Positions 16,815 through 25,850 of a stretch of 64,000 nucleotides of DNA are shown in pieces. The notes under the pieces were generated by a model, which saw only the letters and a program-made list of their open reading frames with translations, was not told where the DNA came from and did not search any database. The DNA lies in assembly GCF_000146185.1 (NCBI RefSeq), contig NC_012780.1, forward strand, positions 562,745-626,744, given 5' to 3'. How positions within the stretch are numbered: position 1 is the first letter of the stretch; each line of letters starts with the position of its first letter. Position numbers and translations under genes: made by a program. The DNA is from [Eubacterium] eligens ATCC 27750 (GTDB taxonomy: Bacteria; Bacillota; Clostridia; Lachnospirales; Lachnospiraceae).

Positions 16815-17512
16815 ATGGATAATTTTAATGCTCGATATGAGAAAGAACTTGCCTATCAGGAAATTACCTCGAATAAATACACTCTTTACGGTATTCTGCT
16901 ATTTATAGGAGTTGAATTACTGATATGGATTCTTAATATAATTGGATTTTTTGAACTTGATAACCAGATAATGTCTGCTGTTATAGGTTCATCTATTTAC
17001 AGTATATAGTTACCGCCAGCCTGCATGATGCCGCAAGAATTGCCCAGCTTACATATCTTAAAGAAACTGATTCTTTAACCAGGCTTTTCAACAAGAATAA
17101 ATACAACGAAATGGTATCAATGTATTATCCTAATGTAAATAATATTACTGTTATTTTCTGGGATCTTAACAACCTGAAAATTATTAATGACACTTATGGA
17201 CATGAATATGGTGATAAAGCACTTTCCGCACTAGCTTCTGTATTATACGCCCATTCAGATGAACAATGCCGCCGTGTTTACAGATTTGGTGGTGATGAAT
17301 TTGTCATGATAATTGATAACCCACATGACGGTGAAGCTGACCGAATAATATCTGCTGTTAAAGATGAACTTATGAAATGCAGTTATGATATTTCAATAGA
17401 AATATCAAGTGCTGTCGGTATTGCATCCGGCAACGGAAGTGATATTATTGAAATAGTAAAAAATGCTGACTCAGCAATGTACGCTGACAAACAGCTCTAC
17501 CACCATCGGTGA
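16815..17512 (+). pseudogene. Diguanylate cyclase (GGDEF) gene with a frameshift
   Basis: A first part (16815-17009, ending TAG) encodes a short N-terminus with one membrane segment (YGILLFIGVELLIWILNIIG). The reading then continues in another frame from about 17006 with ASLHDAARIAQLTYLKETDS and LTRLFNKNKY, followed by a complete GGDEF domain (FWDLNNLKIINDTYGHEYGD, RFGGDEF) to 17512. One missing base near AGTATATAG at about 17005 would restore the frame. The GGDEF half could still be made from an internal ATG at 17111, but it would lack its membrane anchor. It is followed by two terminators. Confidence 0.75.
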
Positions 17513-17543
17513 TTAGGAGATACTATATATGCGTTAATTTATG

Positions 17544-17571
17544 CCGCCAGCTTAACTGCTGGCGGTTTTTT
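17544..17571 (+). terminator. Intrinsic terminator after the GGDEF pseudogene
   Basis: CCGCCAGC-TTAACT-GCTGGCGG, perfect 8-bp stem followed by TTTTTT. Confidence 0.85.
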
Positions 17572-17644
17572 CTGATTTTTTGATTGTGGATTGCTGTTCA
17601 TTTCTAATTATTGCAAACCTCACCTTATATGTTAACTTGATGAA

Positions 17645-17676
17645 AGCCGTTGGCTTGAATTGCCAGCGGCTTTTTG
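17645..17676 (+). terminator. Second plus-strand intrinsic terminator
   Basis: AGCCGTTGGC and GCCAGCGGCT form a 10-bp stem with one G-U pair around TTGAATT, followed by TTTTT. It stands about 75 bases after the first terminator; the sequence between shows no gene. Confidence 0.75.
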
Positions 17677-17715
17677 TATTTTCTCTTGAAATATTGACTT
17701 CTTGAAAGCGTTTTT

Positions 17716-17880
17716 CCTATAAGAAAATAAATATATCTCATCTTATAGGCTGATTTTCCCTCTTTCACCGTCTAAAATGTGATTTTGGAGTTGAATTTCC
17801 TATAAGATTCCTGATTATAGTTACTTTATAGGTGTATTTTGTGGCTAATATATTAGTCATTATTATTTTAGACCTATAAG
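17716..17880. repeat. Iterated CCTATAAG / CTTATAGG sites
   Basis: Five copies of one 8-bp site occur in 165 bp without genes: CCTATAAG at 17716, 17799 and 17873, CTTATAGG at 17742, and the one-mismatch TTTATAGG at 17825. The first two pairs face each other as inverted repeats with 17-18 bp between them, so they could form hairpins or bind a dimeric protein. No nearby coding gene explains them. The rest of 17572-18290 is AT-rich and shows no convincing open reading frame. Confidence 0.55.
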
Positions 17881-18152
17881 GAATTTAAATTTGCGACTAC
17901 TGATAGGTATCATGTGTTTTCAATCAACAGGCTTAATATATCTTCTCTGCAATCTGTTCCGTACTATATTCAACACCTATATCCATATTTGTTAAAATCT
18001 GTTTGTGTATTGCTGATAAATCTGATCTATTCATGTTTTTTGAATCTGCTGATTTTCTGCTGATTCTGCTGATTTTATACCTCTATAATCATATCATGGT
18101 TATAGACAAGAAATAAATTTATCTCCATAATCCTCCATGTCTTAAATTGTTC

Positions 18153-18203
18153 TTCGAGTTTCTTTCGAGTTTTTTCAAAAATCAACTCGAAAGAAAACTC
18201 GAA
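18153..18203. repeat. Imperfect inverted repeat of TCGAGTT/AACTCGA boxes
   Basis: The left arm TTCGAGTTTCTTTCGAGTT and the right arm AACTCGAAAGAAAACTCGAA are complementary except for a one-base indel, around the 12-base centre TTTTCAAAAATC. Each arm itself holds two TCGAGTT boxes. There is no T-run on either side, so it is not an obvious terminator. Confidence 0.6.
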
Positions 18204-18287
18204 ACACTAAGTCCGCTAAACCATTGTCATCCATACGATGCCCTATTGTCTATTTTTATATGCCCTTCTAAATATCCGCATCAAACC

Positions 18288-18318
18288 GAAAAAGGGTGAT
18301 GCCCGAAAGCACCACCCT
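18288..18318 (-). terminator. Intrinsic terminator of the ECF S-component gene
   Basis: Minus-strand stem GGGTGGTGC with GCATCACCC (one mismatch) around TTTCGG, followed by TTTTT, 34 bases after the stop codon. Confidence 0.75.
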
Positions 18319-18351
18319 GTAGACTATATATCTATTCTCCTCTACTTGTAA

Positions 18352-18921
18352 TCAATTATTATTTCTGCCAAGAATCTTAGACATTCCTGTTGCCACAAAA
18401 AGATATACAACCATATTAACTACTGATTTAAGAAGAAGTCCTGGTGCCGAAGCTAATCCTGCTGCAAAGCTGCCTGCTATTATTGCACCAAATACAACAT
18501 ATCCTAATGTCATGAAAAGTAATGTAACAACTGCACCAACAATTCCTTTTACTGAAATAACCTTACATCTGTCAAACTTACTTTTCATATTGCCAAATAT
18601 TGCACATGCTATTATTGGCATGATTGTCTTTATTATAAGTGTTGGAACTGCCCATACTGCAAATCCAGTTAATATATCTGCCATCGCAGAACCAATTCCT
18701 CCTGCGAGTGCACCAACAACTGGTCCGAAGAAAAATGCACATATAAGTATTACGCTGTCTCCCAAATGTGCATATCCCAAAGGAATAGGAATCTGTACCA
18801 CCATTGTTGCAACACATGTAAGTGCCATAAATACTGCTGTTATACACATCTGTGTTACAGTAATATGAAATCCTTCTTTCTTAATCCCCTGCTGTTCTAA
18901 CTGTGTCTGTTGTGCTTCCAT
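18352..18921 (-). CDS. ECF transporter S component (substrate-binding membrane subunit)
   Basis: A 189-residue membrane protein with about five to six hydrophobic segments. The motif YAHLGDSVILICAFFFGPVV followed by GALAGGIGSAMADIL is typical of the ECF-trS/DUF1393 group of vitamin uptake subunits. These work with a shared EcfA/A'/T energising module encoded elsewhere; none is in the window. The vitamin is not deducible. ATG 18921 follows AGGAGG. No riboswitch is visible upstream. Confidence 0.8.
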   Translation of the reverse strand: MEAQQTQLEQQGIKKEGFHITVTQMCITAVFMALTCVATMVVQIPIPLGYAHLGDSVILICAFFFGPVVGALAGGIGSAMADILTGFAVWAVPTLIIKTIMPIIACAIFGNMKSKFDRCKVISVKGIVGAVVTLLFMTLGYVVFGAIIAGSFAAGLASAPGLLLKSVVNMVVYLFVATGMSKILGRNNN

Positions 18922-19143
18922 TTTATCTGCCTCCTATATCAACATACTTTAATTGCACATAAGAATAACAGATAAAGTGACATGTGTACATTGTCATTTT
19001 GAGTTAAATTTATATGGTCAGATTAAGTTATTATTACCCTTATTTACATAATAACATCTGGTTCCATATATTGTTTTTGTTTTATTCAACCCACTATGTA
19101 CAATTGTTTTACTAAAATTATATCTTGCCATATTTATTATCCC

Positions 19144-19458
19144 TCAGTTAATCTTATTCTCAAAATCCTGTAACTCATGAAAAATCCCATCTATATAAAC
19201 AGTTGTATCTTCCACTCTATACAACATAAAATATCTATGGAATTTAAAGGATATCCTTCTATATCCTAAACTTCTCAATTTTTCGTTATCACATAATTTT
19301 AAACTTCCTGCGACCTCTGCTAATATATCTTTAGTATATTCAAAATCATCAAGCAGACTTCCTGCTGCCTGCTGATTCTTTTTTTCATATAAGATGTATT
19401 CAATATACTCTTGCATATTTTCTTTAGCATCATTAGTAACAACCACTTTATATGCCAT
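19144..19458 (-). CDS. RelE/ParE-superfamily toxin
   Basis: A 104-residue protein with the RelE/ParE pattern: N-terminal VVTNDAKENMQEYIEYI helix, central DNEKLRSLGYRRISF, and the terminal strand pair HRYFMLYRVEDTTVYIDGIF. Members cleave ribosome-bound mRNA (RelE type) or poison gyrase (ParE type); which applies here is not clear. Its start overlaps the antitoxin gene by 11 bases, the usual arrangement for a type II toxin-antitoxin operon. Confidence 0.85.
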   Translation of the reverse strand: MAYKVVVTNDAKENMQEYIEYILYEKKNQQAAGSLLDDFEYTKDILAEVAGSLKLCDNEKLRSLGYRRISFKFHRYFMLYRVEDTTVYIDGIFHELQDFENKIN

Positions 19459-19741
19459 ACTTTGTCCTCATATCTGCAACAAAATCACCTGCTTCTGAAT
19501 ATTCTCCATTCTTTGACTGATCTCTTGACTTTGCTAATCTGTCAAGAACTTCCTTTTCCGAAATAGCAATGTAAGGATTAGCTGCCACTTTCTTTATCTC
19601 AAATGGAAATCCATTATTAGCAACTGCCTGTGTTAAAAACATTCTTATAGCCGTTGTAGTATCTGTTCCTAATTCTCTAAATAAATTATCTGATTTAATC
19701 TTCAAATCGTCATCCACTCTTACTTGAATCGTACTTGACAT
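19448..19741 (-). CDS. RelB/DinJ-family antitoxin
   Basis: A 97-residue antitoxin. The N-terminal ribbon-helix-helix begins SSTIQVRVDDDLKIKSDNLF and continues TDTTTAIRMFLTQAVANNGF PFE in the DinJ manner; the C-terminus would wrap the toxin. ATG 19741 follows GGAGGTG. Toxin and antitoxin overlap by 11 bases. A 9-bp inverted repeat lies just upstream. Confidence 0.88.
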   Translation of the reverse strand: MSSTIQVRVDDDLKIKSDNLFRELGTDTTTAIRMFLTQAVANNGFPFEIKKVAANPYIAISEKEVLDRLAKSRDQSKNGEYSEAGDFVADMRTKYGI

Positions 19742-19759
19742 AAAAACACCTCCATATTC

Positions 19760-19786
19760 ATATAGCATACTATCTTAATGCTATAT
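19760..19786. promoter_or_regulatory. Inverted-repeat operator of the DinJ/RelE operon
   Basis: ATATAGCAT and ATGCTATAT, perfect 9-bp arms separated by 9 bases, centred about 30 bases upstream of the antitoxin ATG. It is the probable site for autorepression by the ribbon-helix-helix protein. Confidence 0.6.
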
Positions 19787-19884
19787 CATTACAAATGTAA
19801 TATATCATAATACATTATATTTTTCAAATATTTATGCTATAATAAACAGACATATTACGCACCACAAACAAGGAGTCACATTTT

Positions 19885-20169
19885 ATGAAACCCAAATCAG
19901 ATTTAAGCAGACAATTATATGAATTAATGCTGCAAAGAGGTTATGAGGAAAATTTCTGTGATATTGTCACTAAGAATCTCAATACTGATTTCACTGCCAG
20001 CCGCATGATTGGTTATCTCTATCATTATGACCACCCTCCTGTTGAGGAGATAGCTGATGAAATGATTTCCATTCTAAGCGACAGAAACCGTATCATGCAG
20101 AAAAAAGAGCTTGAAGAAACTAATGCCAGGTGGAACGATTTTCTGCTCCACGGCTTTAACGACGAATAA
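19885..20169 (+). CDS. Uncharacterised small protein (94 residues)
   Basis: No family recognised. The protein is soluble, acidic, mostly helical by composition (LYELMLQRGYEENFCDIV, VEEIADEMISILSDRNRIMQ), and has no membrane segment. It has an AAGGAG site and a TATAAT-like box about 45 bases upstream (near 19837). It faces the oxidoreductase operon and ends at a shared terminator. Confidence 0.6.
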   Translation: MKPKSDLSRQLYELMLQRGYEENFCDIVTKNLNTDFTASRMIGYLYHYDHPPVEEIADEMISILSDRNRIMQKKELEETNARWNDFLLHGFNDE

Positions 20170-20206
20170 GAGGAAGAATAGACTGAATCTATTCTCCCTC
20201 TTCTTT
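20170..20206. terminator. Convergent terminator hairpin
   Basis: GAGGAAGAATAGA and TCTATTCTCCCTC fold with one mismatch around CTGAA; T/C-rich sequence follows on the plus strand. It separates the 94-residue gene from the convergent oxidoreductase gene, whose stop codon lies inside it. Confidence 0.6.
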
Positions 20207-21331
20207 CTTAATCAATTCATCCATAAGCTCTTTATAATCTGAGGCTTCAAGCGGAAGTTCTACTTTTATGCCTTTGCATGCTGAATAATAAGCACTGGCA
20301 CACAACATGAGAGAATTAATTCCCTCACTGCCCTTAACTGTCAGATAAGACTCATCACCTTTAAGCACCGCATTTGCAAAGTTTTCAAATAACTGTGCAT
20401 ATGGCTCAGATGCCTTCTCGAACTGTATAGTTTCCTCTGCAAATGTCATATTCTGCCTTGAGTTGACTTCTTCGTTCTTGATATACTCACATACATCTCT
20501 GTGTCTTGTAATGGTGAGCGTGTCGTCTTCCAGAAGAATTCTTGCCTTCGTTCCTATAATCTCAAGTCGCTCTTCGTGGCAGGCTTCGCCTGTGGATAGT
20601 ATAAATGTGCCTGTCTTTCCATTGTCGTATTCCATAACGATAGTAGCCTCATCATCTACTATAAAGTCGTTGTATTTTCCAAATGGAATCGCTGCAAAAA
20701 GTTTCTGTGGCATTCCAAACAGGTACTGATACATGTCAAGAATATGCTGTCCCTGATTGATTAGTGCTCCACCGCCTTCACCTGCAAAGCTGCTTCTCCA
20801 TGAGCCAGATTTATGATAGTATGAGGTTCTTAAATATCGTGAATTAATAAGACATACCCGCTTTATATCTCCTAATTCACCATTGTCTATCATCTGCTTA
20901 ATCCTGATGTATTTAGGGTAAAGCCTCTGGTGAAATATCATTCCATATATTCTGCCACTTTCACTGGCAGCCTTCTGCATTGCAAGTGCCTCGCCAATAT
21001 CTGCCGCAGCCGGCTTGTCACATAACACTGCTTTTCCCTTTGCAAATGCTTTCAAAGCCAGTTCTTTATGAGTTTTATGAGGAGTTGCTATAATAACTGC
21101 ATCATAACATGATTCTCCTGTCTCAAATAATTCTTCTGCACTCCTGAATATCCTTGCATTATCACCATCAGTATTAACAAGTGATTCGCCCCATTCAATA
21201 AGTTCATCTCTTCTTATAACCACAGCTGATAATTTCATATGCGGAACTTCTCCCGCTGTTATCATTCTGGCATATTTCTTTCCAACACTTCCTACACCTA
21301 TAAGTGCCACCTTTAACAATTCTTTCTGCAT
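20189..21331 (-). CDS. Gfo/Idh/MocA-family oxidoreductase
   Basis: A 380-residue NAD(P)-dependent sugar or inositol dehydrogenase-like protein. The N-terminal Rossmann fold has VALIGVGSVGKKYARMI and the family's DKPAA (EKP-type) segment at about residue 105; the C-terminal half is the alpha/beta GFO domain with GGALINQGQHILDM providing the active-site His. The substrate is unknown. It follows a second Gfo/Idh/MocA gene by 23 bases and is the last gene of a five-gene run with the carbonic anhydrase and metallo-hydrolase genes. Confidence 0.85.
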   Translation of the reverse strand: MQKELLKVALIGVGSVGKKYARMITAGEVPHMKLSAVVIRRDELIEWGESLVNTDGDNARIFRSAEELFETGESCYDAVIIATPHKTHKELALKAFAKGKAVLCDKPAAADIGEALAMQKAASESGRIYGMIFHQRLYPKYIRIKQMIDNGELGDIKRVCLINSRYLRTSYYHKSGSWRSSFAGEGGGALINQGQHILDMYQYLFGMPQKLFAAIPFGKYNDFIVDDEATIVMEYDNGKTGTFILSTGEACHEERLEIIGTKARILLEDDTLTITRHRDVCEYIKNEEVNSRQNMTFAEETIQFEKASEPYAQLFENFANAVLKGDESYLTVKGSEGINSLMLCASAYYSACKGIKVELPLEASDYKELMDELIKKEEGE

Positions 21332-21354
21332 ACCATGTACCCCGTTTCATTATA

Positions 21355-22434
21355 TTAACTATGCACCACTTCTCCTGTTTCCACAGCCTTCTTCAGTAAG
21401 ATGGCGGCATACGCATCTGCAAGGGCATCCTCCATACTATATGGTGCAGACGCATTTCCTCTGCTATACTCTGCCGTATTCTTCATCATCACTGCGATTG
21501 CTGTTTCATCTTCTGACAGACCACACAATCCAAATTCCGGCTCATATATAATCTTATTATTAAATGAAATTTTCTTAATTTCACGAATCTTCTCAAAATT
21601 AGGATTAGAGTTTCCTGTATTAATCACATGGGAATCCGTTATGATTCTGCCAGTCTGACCTTCATTATTCTCATCAAGATAATATACACATTCATCAATA
21701 AGTTCGCCTCTTACACCCTGAACTTTAAGCGTATTCTTTCTGATTGGTGACCTGTACTGCTCCGAATCAAAATCATACCATGCCACTTTCCCGCTTTCGA
21801 ATTCAAATGTGGCAACGCATCTTTTCTTTCCTGCAATCCTGCCATCAGTGAACTTATCATATCTTGTAAGGGTCTGTGTTGTAGGAAACTCATATGTCTT
21901 AGCTGAAACTACATATTTCTCTCCCGGCTTAACACCAAGAAATGCTCTTATAAGACTTATTCCATGATATTCATGCGCCAGTGACACATTTGCACAGCTG
22001 ACATCACCAATAATTCCTTCATTAATAAGCTTTAATGATGCTTTAATATTAGGATACTCCCTGTACTGTTCAGCAACCACCTGTTTTTTTCCACATTTGT
22101 AATAAGAATACAGTTTATTAAGCGAATCCATATCAAGTGCCGCCGGAGTCTCTGATAAAACAGTTATTCCACGGTCAAGCCATTCCATTGAAACATCACA
22201 TATGGCGTCCTTCTTAACAGCCACAACTGCAAAATCAGGTTTATATGCCACGCATTCTTCTATAGATGTAGTTGTGTGTATCTGATACTGACCGGCAATT
22301 AAGTCCGCTTTCTCCTGCGTCCTGCAATACATCGCATCAATACAGAATATTTCAGGCAGAGCCTTTGCTACGCGTACATAATATAAGGCCCGCCAGCCTG
22401 AGCCGATTATAATAAAATGATATTTAGATCTCAA
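21355..22434 (-). CDS. Gfo/Idh/MocA-family oxidoreductase, divergent (TTG start)
   Basis: A 359-residue protein with an N-terminal Rossmann motif (FIIIGSGWRALYYVRVAKAL) and weaker similarity to Gfo/Idh/MocA enzymes. The usual EKP is replaced by SETPAALDMD, so catalysis may be altered. The TTG at 22434 is chosen because GGAGAGGTG lies 5 bases upstream and because it overlaps the stop of the metallo-hydrolase gene by 11 bases; upstream codons run deep into that gene. It resembles thiazolinyl-imine-reductase-like members of the superfamily; function unknown. Confidence 0.7.
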   Translation of the reverse strand: MRSKYHFIIIGSGWRALYYVRVAKALPEIFCIDAMYCRTQEKADLIAGQYQIHTTTSIEECVAYKPDFAVVAVKKDAICDVSMEWLDRGITVLSETPAALDMDSLNKLYSYYKCGKKQVVAEQYREYPNIKASLKLINEGIIGDVSCANVSLAHEYHGISLIRAFLGVKPGEKYVVSAKTYEFPTTQTLTRYDKFTDGRIAGKKRCVATFEFESGKVAWYDFDSEQYRSPIRKNTLKVQGVRGELIDECVYYLDENNEGQTGRIITDSHVINTGNSNPNFEKIREIKKISFNNKIIYEPEFGLCGLSEDETAIAVMMKNTAEYSRGNASAPYSMEDALADAYAAILLKKAVETGEVVHS

Positions 22435-23047
22435 TATACACCTCTCCCTTAACCCTTCTGTCATATATCTCACCAAGCCACCTCATAATAATCCCCTTTG
22501 GCTTTTCAAAAGGTGTCCTGTGACTCAGCATGAATTTCTCCGCTTTAATGTTCTGTAATACATTTATTTCATCTTTTAATATGCCTGCATTGTATAAGTT
22601 ATGTCCGCATTTCTGCATAGAGTACAATGCATCTCCAAGAAAGCACCACTCGTCATTAACTTCCAACGCAACACAGCCCTTTGCATGGCTTGACGGCAGT
22701 GGAAATATATGAAGTCTTGCTTCCCCGTCCTGAATATAAATGTCATCTTCTACGACTGTTCCCATGCCAGTGTGCCTATGGGTATACTTTCCCTGATACA
22801 CCTCATCAACGCCCATACCCGGAAGATTACCGATATGATCTTCGTGAAAATGTGACAATATAACATTAACATTTCTTCCATCACGGAATTGTTCTATTAC
22901 CTGTGGAATATCAGGGTGGTTGCCGACATCATACAGCCACAGTGCTTCCCTTCCCTGTATCATCACCACATTTGCAGATAGTGGATTCTCTGTTGGGGAT
23001 ATATACGATATTAAATTATTTAGTCTGATAATGTTACATTCATCCAT
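22424..23047 (-). CDS. MBL-fold metallo-hydrolase
   Basis: A 207-residue metallo-beta-lactamase-fold protein. The zinc motif LSHFHEDHIGN (HxHxDH) is at about residue 83, with the further ligands in SSHAKG, FLGDALY and LSHRTPF. Members of this fold include thioesterases, lactonases and nucleases; the substrate is unknown. It begins 3 bases after the carbonic anhydrase stop and overlaps the next gene by 11 bases, so it belongs to a tightly coupled operon. Confidence 0.85.
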   Translation of the reverse strand: MDECNIIRLNNLISYISPTENPLSANVVMIQGREALWLYDVGNHPDIPQVIEQFRDGRNVNVILSHFHEDHIGNLPGMGVDEVYQGKYTHRHTGMGTVVEDDIYIQDGEARLHIFPLPSSHAKGCVALEVNDEWCFLGDALYSMQKCGHNLYNAGILKDEINVLQNIKAEKFMLSHRTPFEKPKGIIMRWLGEIYDRRVKGEVYIEI

Positions 23048-23050
23048 TCT

Positions 23051-23611
23051 TTACTCCAAAAACTCCACATGCCCGTCCTCAAGATGGTACACAGCCCCGA
23101 TAACCTCAAGACCCTTTTCCTCAAGCAGCTTCATATCTGTATTATCCTCTATCACCTTGACACTATGCTTTACATTAAGACATGTTGCAATATACTCATC
23201 TTTCTCTTCCTTAATAGCTTCCCTGATATCGTCAGTTATATACTTGATATGTCCGTCGGGGTCATGCTTTATTGCCGCCTCAACTGCACCGCAATGGTTA
23301 TGTCCAAGTACAACCACCAGCTTACAGTCAAGATGGTCTGCTGCATATTCAATACTTCCAAGCTGATGCGAATCCACTACATTTCCTGCCACGCGGATAA
23401 CAAAAAGTTCCCCTATTCCCGCTGAGAATATTGCTTCCGGTACCTGTCTGGAATCCGAACAGCACAGAACAATCGCATATGGATGCTGACCATTCTTTAA
23501 TGTATCCACGCGCCTTTCCAGCGAAACATCTCCTGGATTGCTTGTAGCATTAATAAATCTTTTATTACCCTCTATTAATCTTGACTTTGCTTCATGTGCT
23601 GGTATTGACAT
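23051..23611 (-). CDS. Beta-class carbonic anhydrase
   Basis: A 186-residue enzyme that interconverts CO2 and bicarbonate. Zinc ligands are visible in CCSDSRQVPE (Cys, with the Asp-Arg dyad) and GHNHCGAV (His and Cys). Length fits the beta class. It precedes the MBL-fold gene by 3 bases. Why it is operonic with two oxidoreductases is not evident. Confidence 0.9.
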   Translation of the reverse strand: MSIPAHEAKSRLIEGNKRFINATSNPGDVSLERRVDTLKNGQHPYAIVLCCSDSRQVPEAIFSAGIGELFVIRVAGNVVDSHQLGSIEYAADHLDCKLVVVLGHNHCGAVEAAIKHDPDGHIKYITDDIREAIKEEKDEYIATCLNVKHSVKVIEDNTDMKLLEEKGLEVIGAVYHLEDGHVEFLE

Positions 23612-23652
23612 ATTATTATCCCGCCTTTCACAACATACTTTCCTACAGTTTA

Positions 23653-24519
23653 TTAATCTTTAAGCAGCCACGCAATCTCTTCCTTATAAGGAGGCTCTTT
23701 CTTATCAGTTCCCTCAACTGCTACCCATGGGGTCTCAAGAATCTTAGGAACATCTAAGAATCTTTCATCATGGACAAGTCTGTGAAGAGTCTCATATCCT
23801 ATATTTCCTTTATCAATGTTGGCATGTCTGTCCTTATGCGCTCCAAGCGGATTCATGCTGTCATTGATATGAAATACTGCTATCTGGTCAAGACCAATCA
23901 CTTTGTCAAATTCTGCAAATACTTCATCATAATGATTAACTAAATCATAACCAGCATCATTAACATGACATGTATCAAAGCACACTCTCAATCTGTCCTT
24001 CTTGTCAACGCCATCATAGATTGCCTTAAGCTCTTCAAATGTCCTGCCTATCTCGCTTCCCTTGCCAGCCATTGTCTCAAGTGCAATATATACATCATCA
24101 TTGTTCTGGTTAAGCACTGTATTAAGTCCTTTGATAATCTGTGCGGTTCCGGCTTCAACTCCGGCATTGACATGGCTTCCTGGATGAAGCACCATTATAT
24201 GGCTTCCCATGGCAGCAGTCCTTATAATTTCTTTTTCAAGAAATTCAACAGCAAGCTCATAAGTCTCCGGCTTAATTGTATTTGCAAGATTTATTATATA
24301 AGGTGCATGTACAATAATCTCCTCAATTCCATGTTCCTTAGCATACTTCCAGCCAGCTTCTATATTAAGCTCACTTATTTCTTTTCTTCTTGTATTCTGT
24401 GGCGCACCTGTGTATAACATAAATACATTAGCCCCATAAGAAACTGCTTCCTTCGCAGATGCAAGAAACATTTCCTTACCTGCCATTCCCACATGACTTC
24501 CAAGCTTTATATTTGACAT
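23653..24519 (-). CDS. nfo: Endonuclease IV (AP endonuclease)
   Basis: A 288-residue TIM-barrel DNA repair enzyme that cuts 5' of abasic sites. The three zinc ions are held by His/Glu/Asp residues in [70 protein letters not shown] and ILETPW. The ATG at 24519 follows GGAGGAA. It sits 41 bases upstream of the carbonic anhydrase gene on the same strand and may begin the run. Confidence 0.93.
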   Translation of the reverse strand: MSNIKLGSHVGMAGKEMFLASAKEAVSYGANVFMLYTGAPQNTRRKEISELNIEAGWKYAKEHGIEEIIVHAPYIINLANTIKPETYELAVEFLEKEIIRTAAMGSHIMVLHPGSHVNAGVEAGTAQIIKGLNTVLNQNNDDVYIALETMAGKGSEIGRTFEELKAIYDGVDKKDRLRVCFDTCHVNDAGYDLVNHYDEVFAEFDKVIGLDQIAVFHINDSMNPLGAHKDRHANIDKGNIGYETLHRLVHDERFLDVPKILETPWVAVEGTDKKEPPYKEEIAWLLKD

Positions 24520-24708
24520 ATATGATTCCTCCAATATTTAACCTGTATAATTTATTATCTGTCCGGTTAGAAAATCCAAACGAATTAATTTTAATATTGC
24601 AATAGTTATGTGTCAATGCACAACATATGTATACTTGCATACTGATAAATGTCATTACCACTTTCATTCATTTTCAGTCGGATTCATTCATAATTTACAT
24701 TTATTGTA

Positions 24709-24737
24709 TTGACATTTATACAGCATATTGATATAGT
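24709..24737 (+). promoter_or_regulatory. Sigma-A-type promoter of the GGDEF gene
   Basis: TTGACA (24709-24714), 17-bp spacer, TATAGT (24732-24737), 55 bases before the ATG. The rest of 24535-24791 is AT-rich with no gene, and no c-di-GMP riboswitch was recognised. Confidence 0.75.
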
Positions 24738-24791
24738 ACTAAAGTACCGATTTTATAGTATTTATGTAACAATTATTTTATAAGGTGAGAT

Positions 24792-25850
24792 ATGAAAATA
24801 CACAAACACGGAAAACATATAAAAACAATCAATACTGTTATTGAAAGCTGTCTTATCGTTATTCTTATTGTTCTTGTAGCAATAATGATGGTTCTTATAG
24901 GAAAATTACAGGGAACTGCCAGAGTTATTAACTATACCGGTCTTGTCAGAGGTGCTACTCAAAGAGAAGTCAAGCTTGAAATCACTGGTAATCCTAATGA
25001 TGAGCTCATCAATTATCTTGATGGAATTCTTGAAGATCTTAAATATAAAGATGGCGATTATAATCTTATCAAACTTGATAACAATGATTATGAAAAAAAA
25101 CTTGATACACAGACTGCTTTCTGGATTTTACTAAAGGACGAAATATATAAAGTCCGTGAATATGGTTATGAAAACACTGATATTGTAAATCTCAGTGAAG
25201 AATACTTCCAGCTTGCTGACCAGACTGTTTCTGCTGCTGAAAAGTATTCTGAAAGAATTGCATGTAATATAAGATTATTTGAAATATTCACAGCAATAGA
25301 TATGATCATTATAATAATATTTATAATTAATCATTTCATTAATGCAATTGTAATCACCAAAAAGAATAAACAGCTTGAAAAGCAGGCTTTTCTTGACCTG
25401 CACACAGGTCTTCCTAACAAGAGTAAATGTGAAGAAATATTCAGAACTTCGCAATTTATTACTGATTCTACTGCATGTATTATGTTTGACCTCAATAATC
25501 TTAAGAAGGTCAATGATACACTTGGTCATTCCGTTGGTGACCAGTTGATTCTTAATTTTGCAAGGCTTTTAAGAAATGCTGTTCCTTCTAACGATTTTGT
25601 TGGGCGATATGGTGGCGATGAATTTATTGCCGTAATATATAACACTACTAAGGATGAAGTTACTGATATTCTCAGACAGCTTGACAAAGAAATATCCGAA
25701 TTCAATGAGCTTGGAAAAGCTTTTAAGATAAGTTATGCTCATGGTTGTGCATTCTCTTCTGATTATGAGAATTGCACATTAAGGACACTCTTTGATAAAG
25801 CAGATAAAAATATGTACAATAACAAACAGGCAGAGAAAGCTGGCAGATAG
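24792..25850 (+). CDS. Membrane diguanylate cyclase with PilJ-like sensor
   Basis: A 352-residue protein. A first membrane segment (about residues 17-40) is followed by an extracytoplasmic helical region starting QGTARVINYTGLVRGATQRE, like the PilJ/type IV pili chemotaxis N-terminal domain, then a second membrane segment (about 165-185) and a GGDEF domain (FDLNNLKKVNDTLGHSVGDQ, RYGGDEF). It would make c-di-GMP from GTP in response to an external signal. It has its own promoter and a terminator overlapping the stop. Confidence 0.85.
   Translation: MKIHKHGKHIKTINTVIESCLIVILIVLVAIMMVLIGKLQGTARVINYTGLVRGATQREVKLEITGNPNDELINYLDGILEDLKYKDGDYNLIKLDNNDYEKKLDTQTAFWILLKDEIYKVREYGYENTDIVNLSEEYFQLADQTVSAAEKYSERIACNIRLFEIFTAIDMIIIIIFIINHFINAIVITKKNKQLEKQAFLDLHTGLPNKSKCEEIFRTSQFITDSTACIMFDLNNLKKVNDTLGHSVGDQLILNFARLLRNAVPSNDFVGRYGGDEFIAVIYNTTKDEVTDILRQLDKEISEFNELGKAFKISYAHGCAFSSDYENCTLRTLFDKADKNMYNNKQAEKAGR

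Noticed and set aside
17716..17880. CRISPR array from the CCTATAAG sites
   Set aside because: The unit is only 8 bp, occurs in both orientations, and no cas genes are near.
24535..24791. Possible c-di-GMP riboswitch before the GGDEF gene
   Set aside because: Only a promoter is visible, and the leader after it is too short (about 50 nt).
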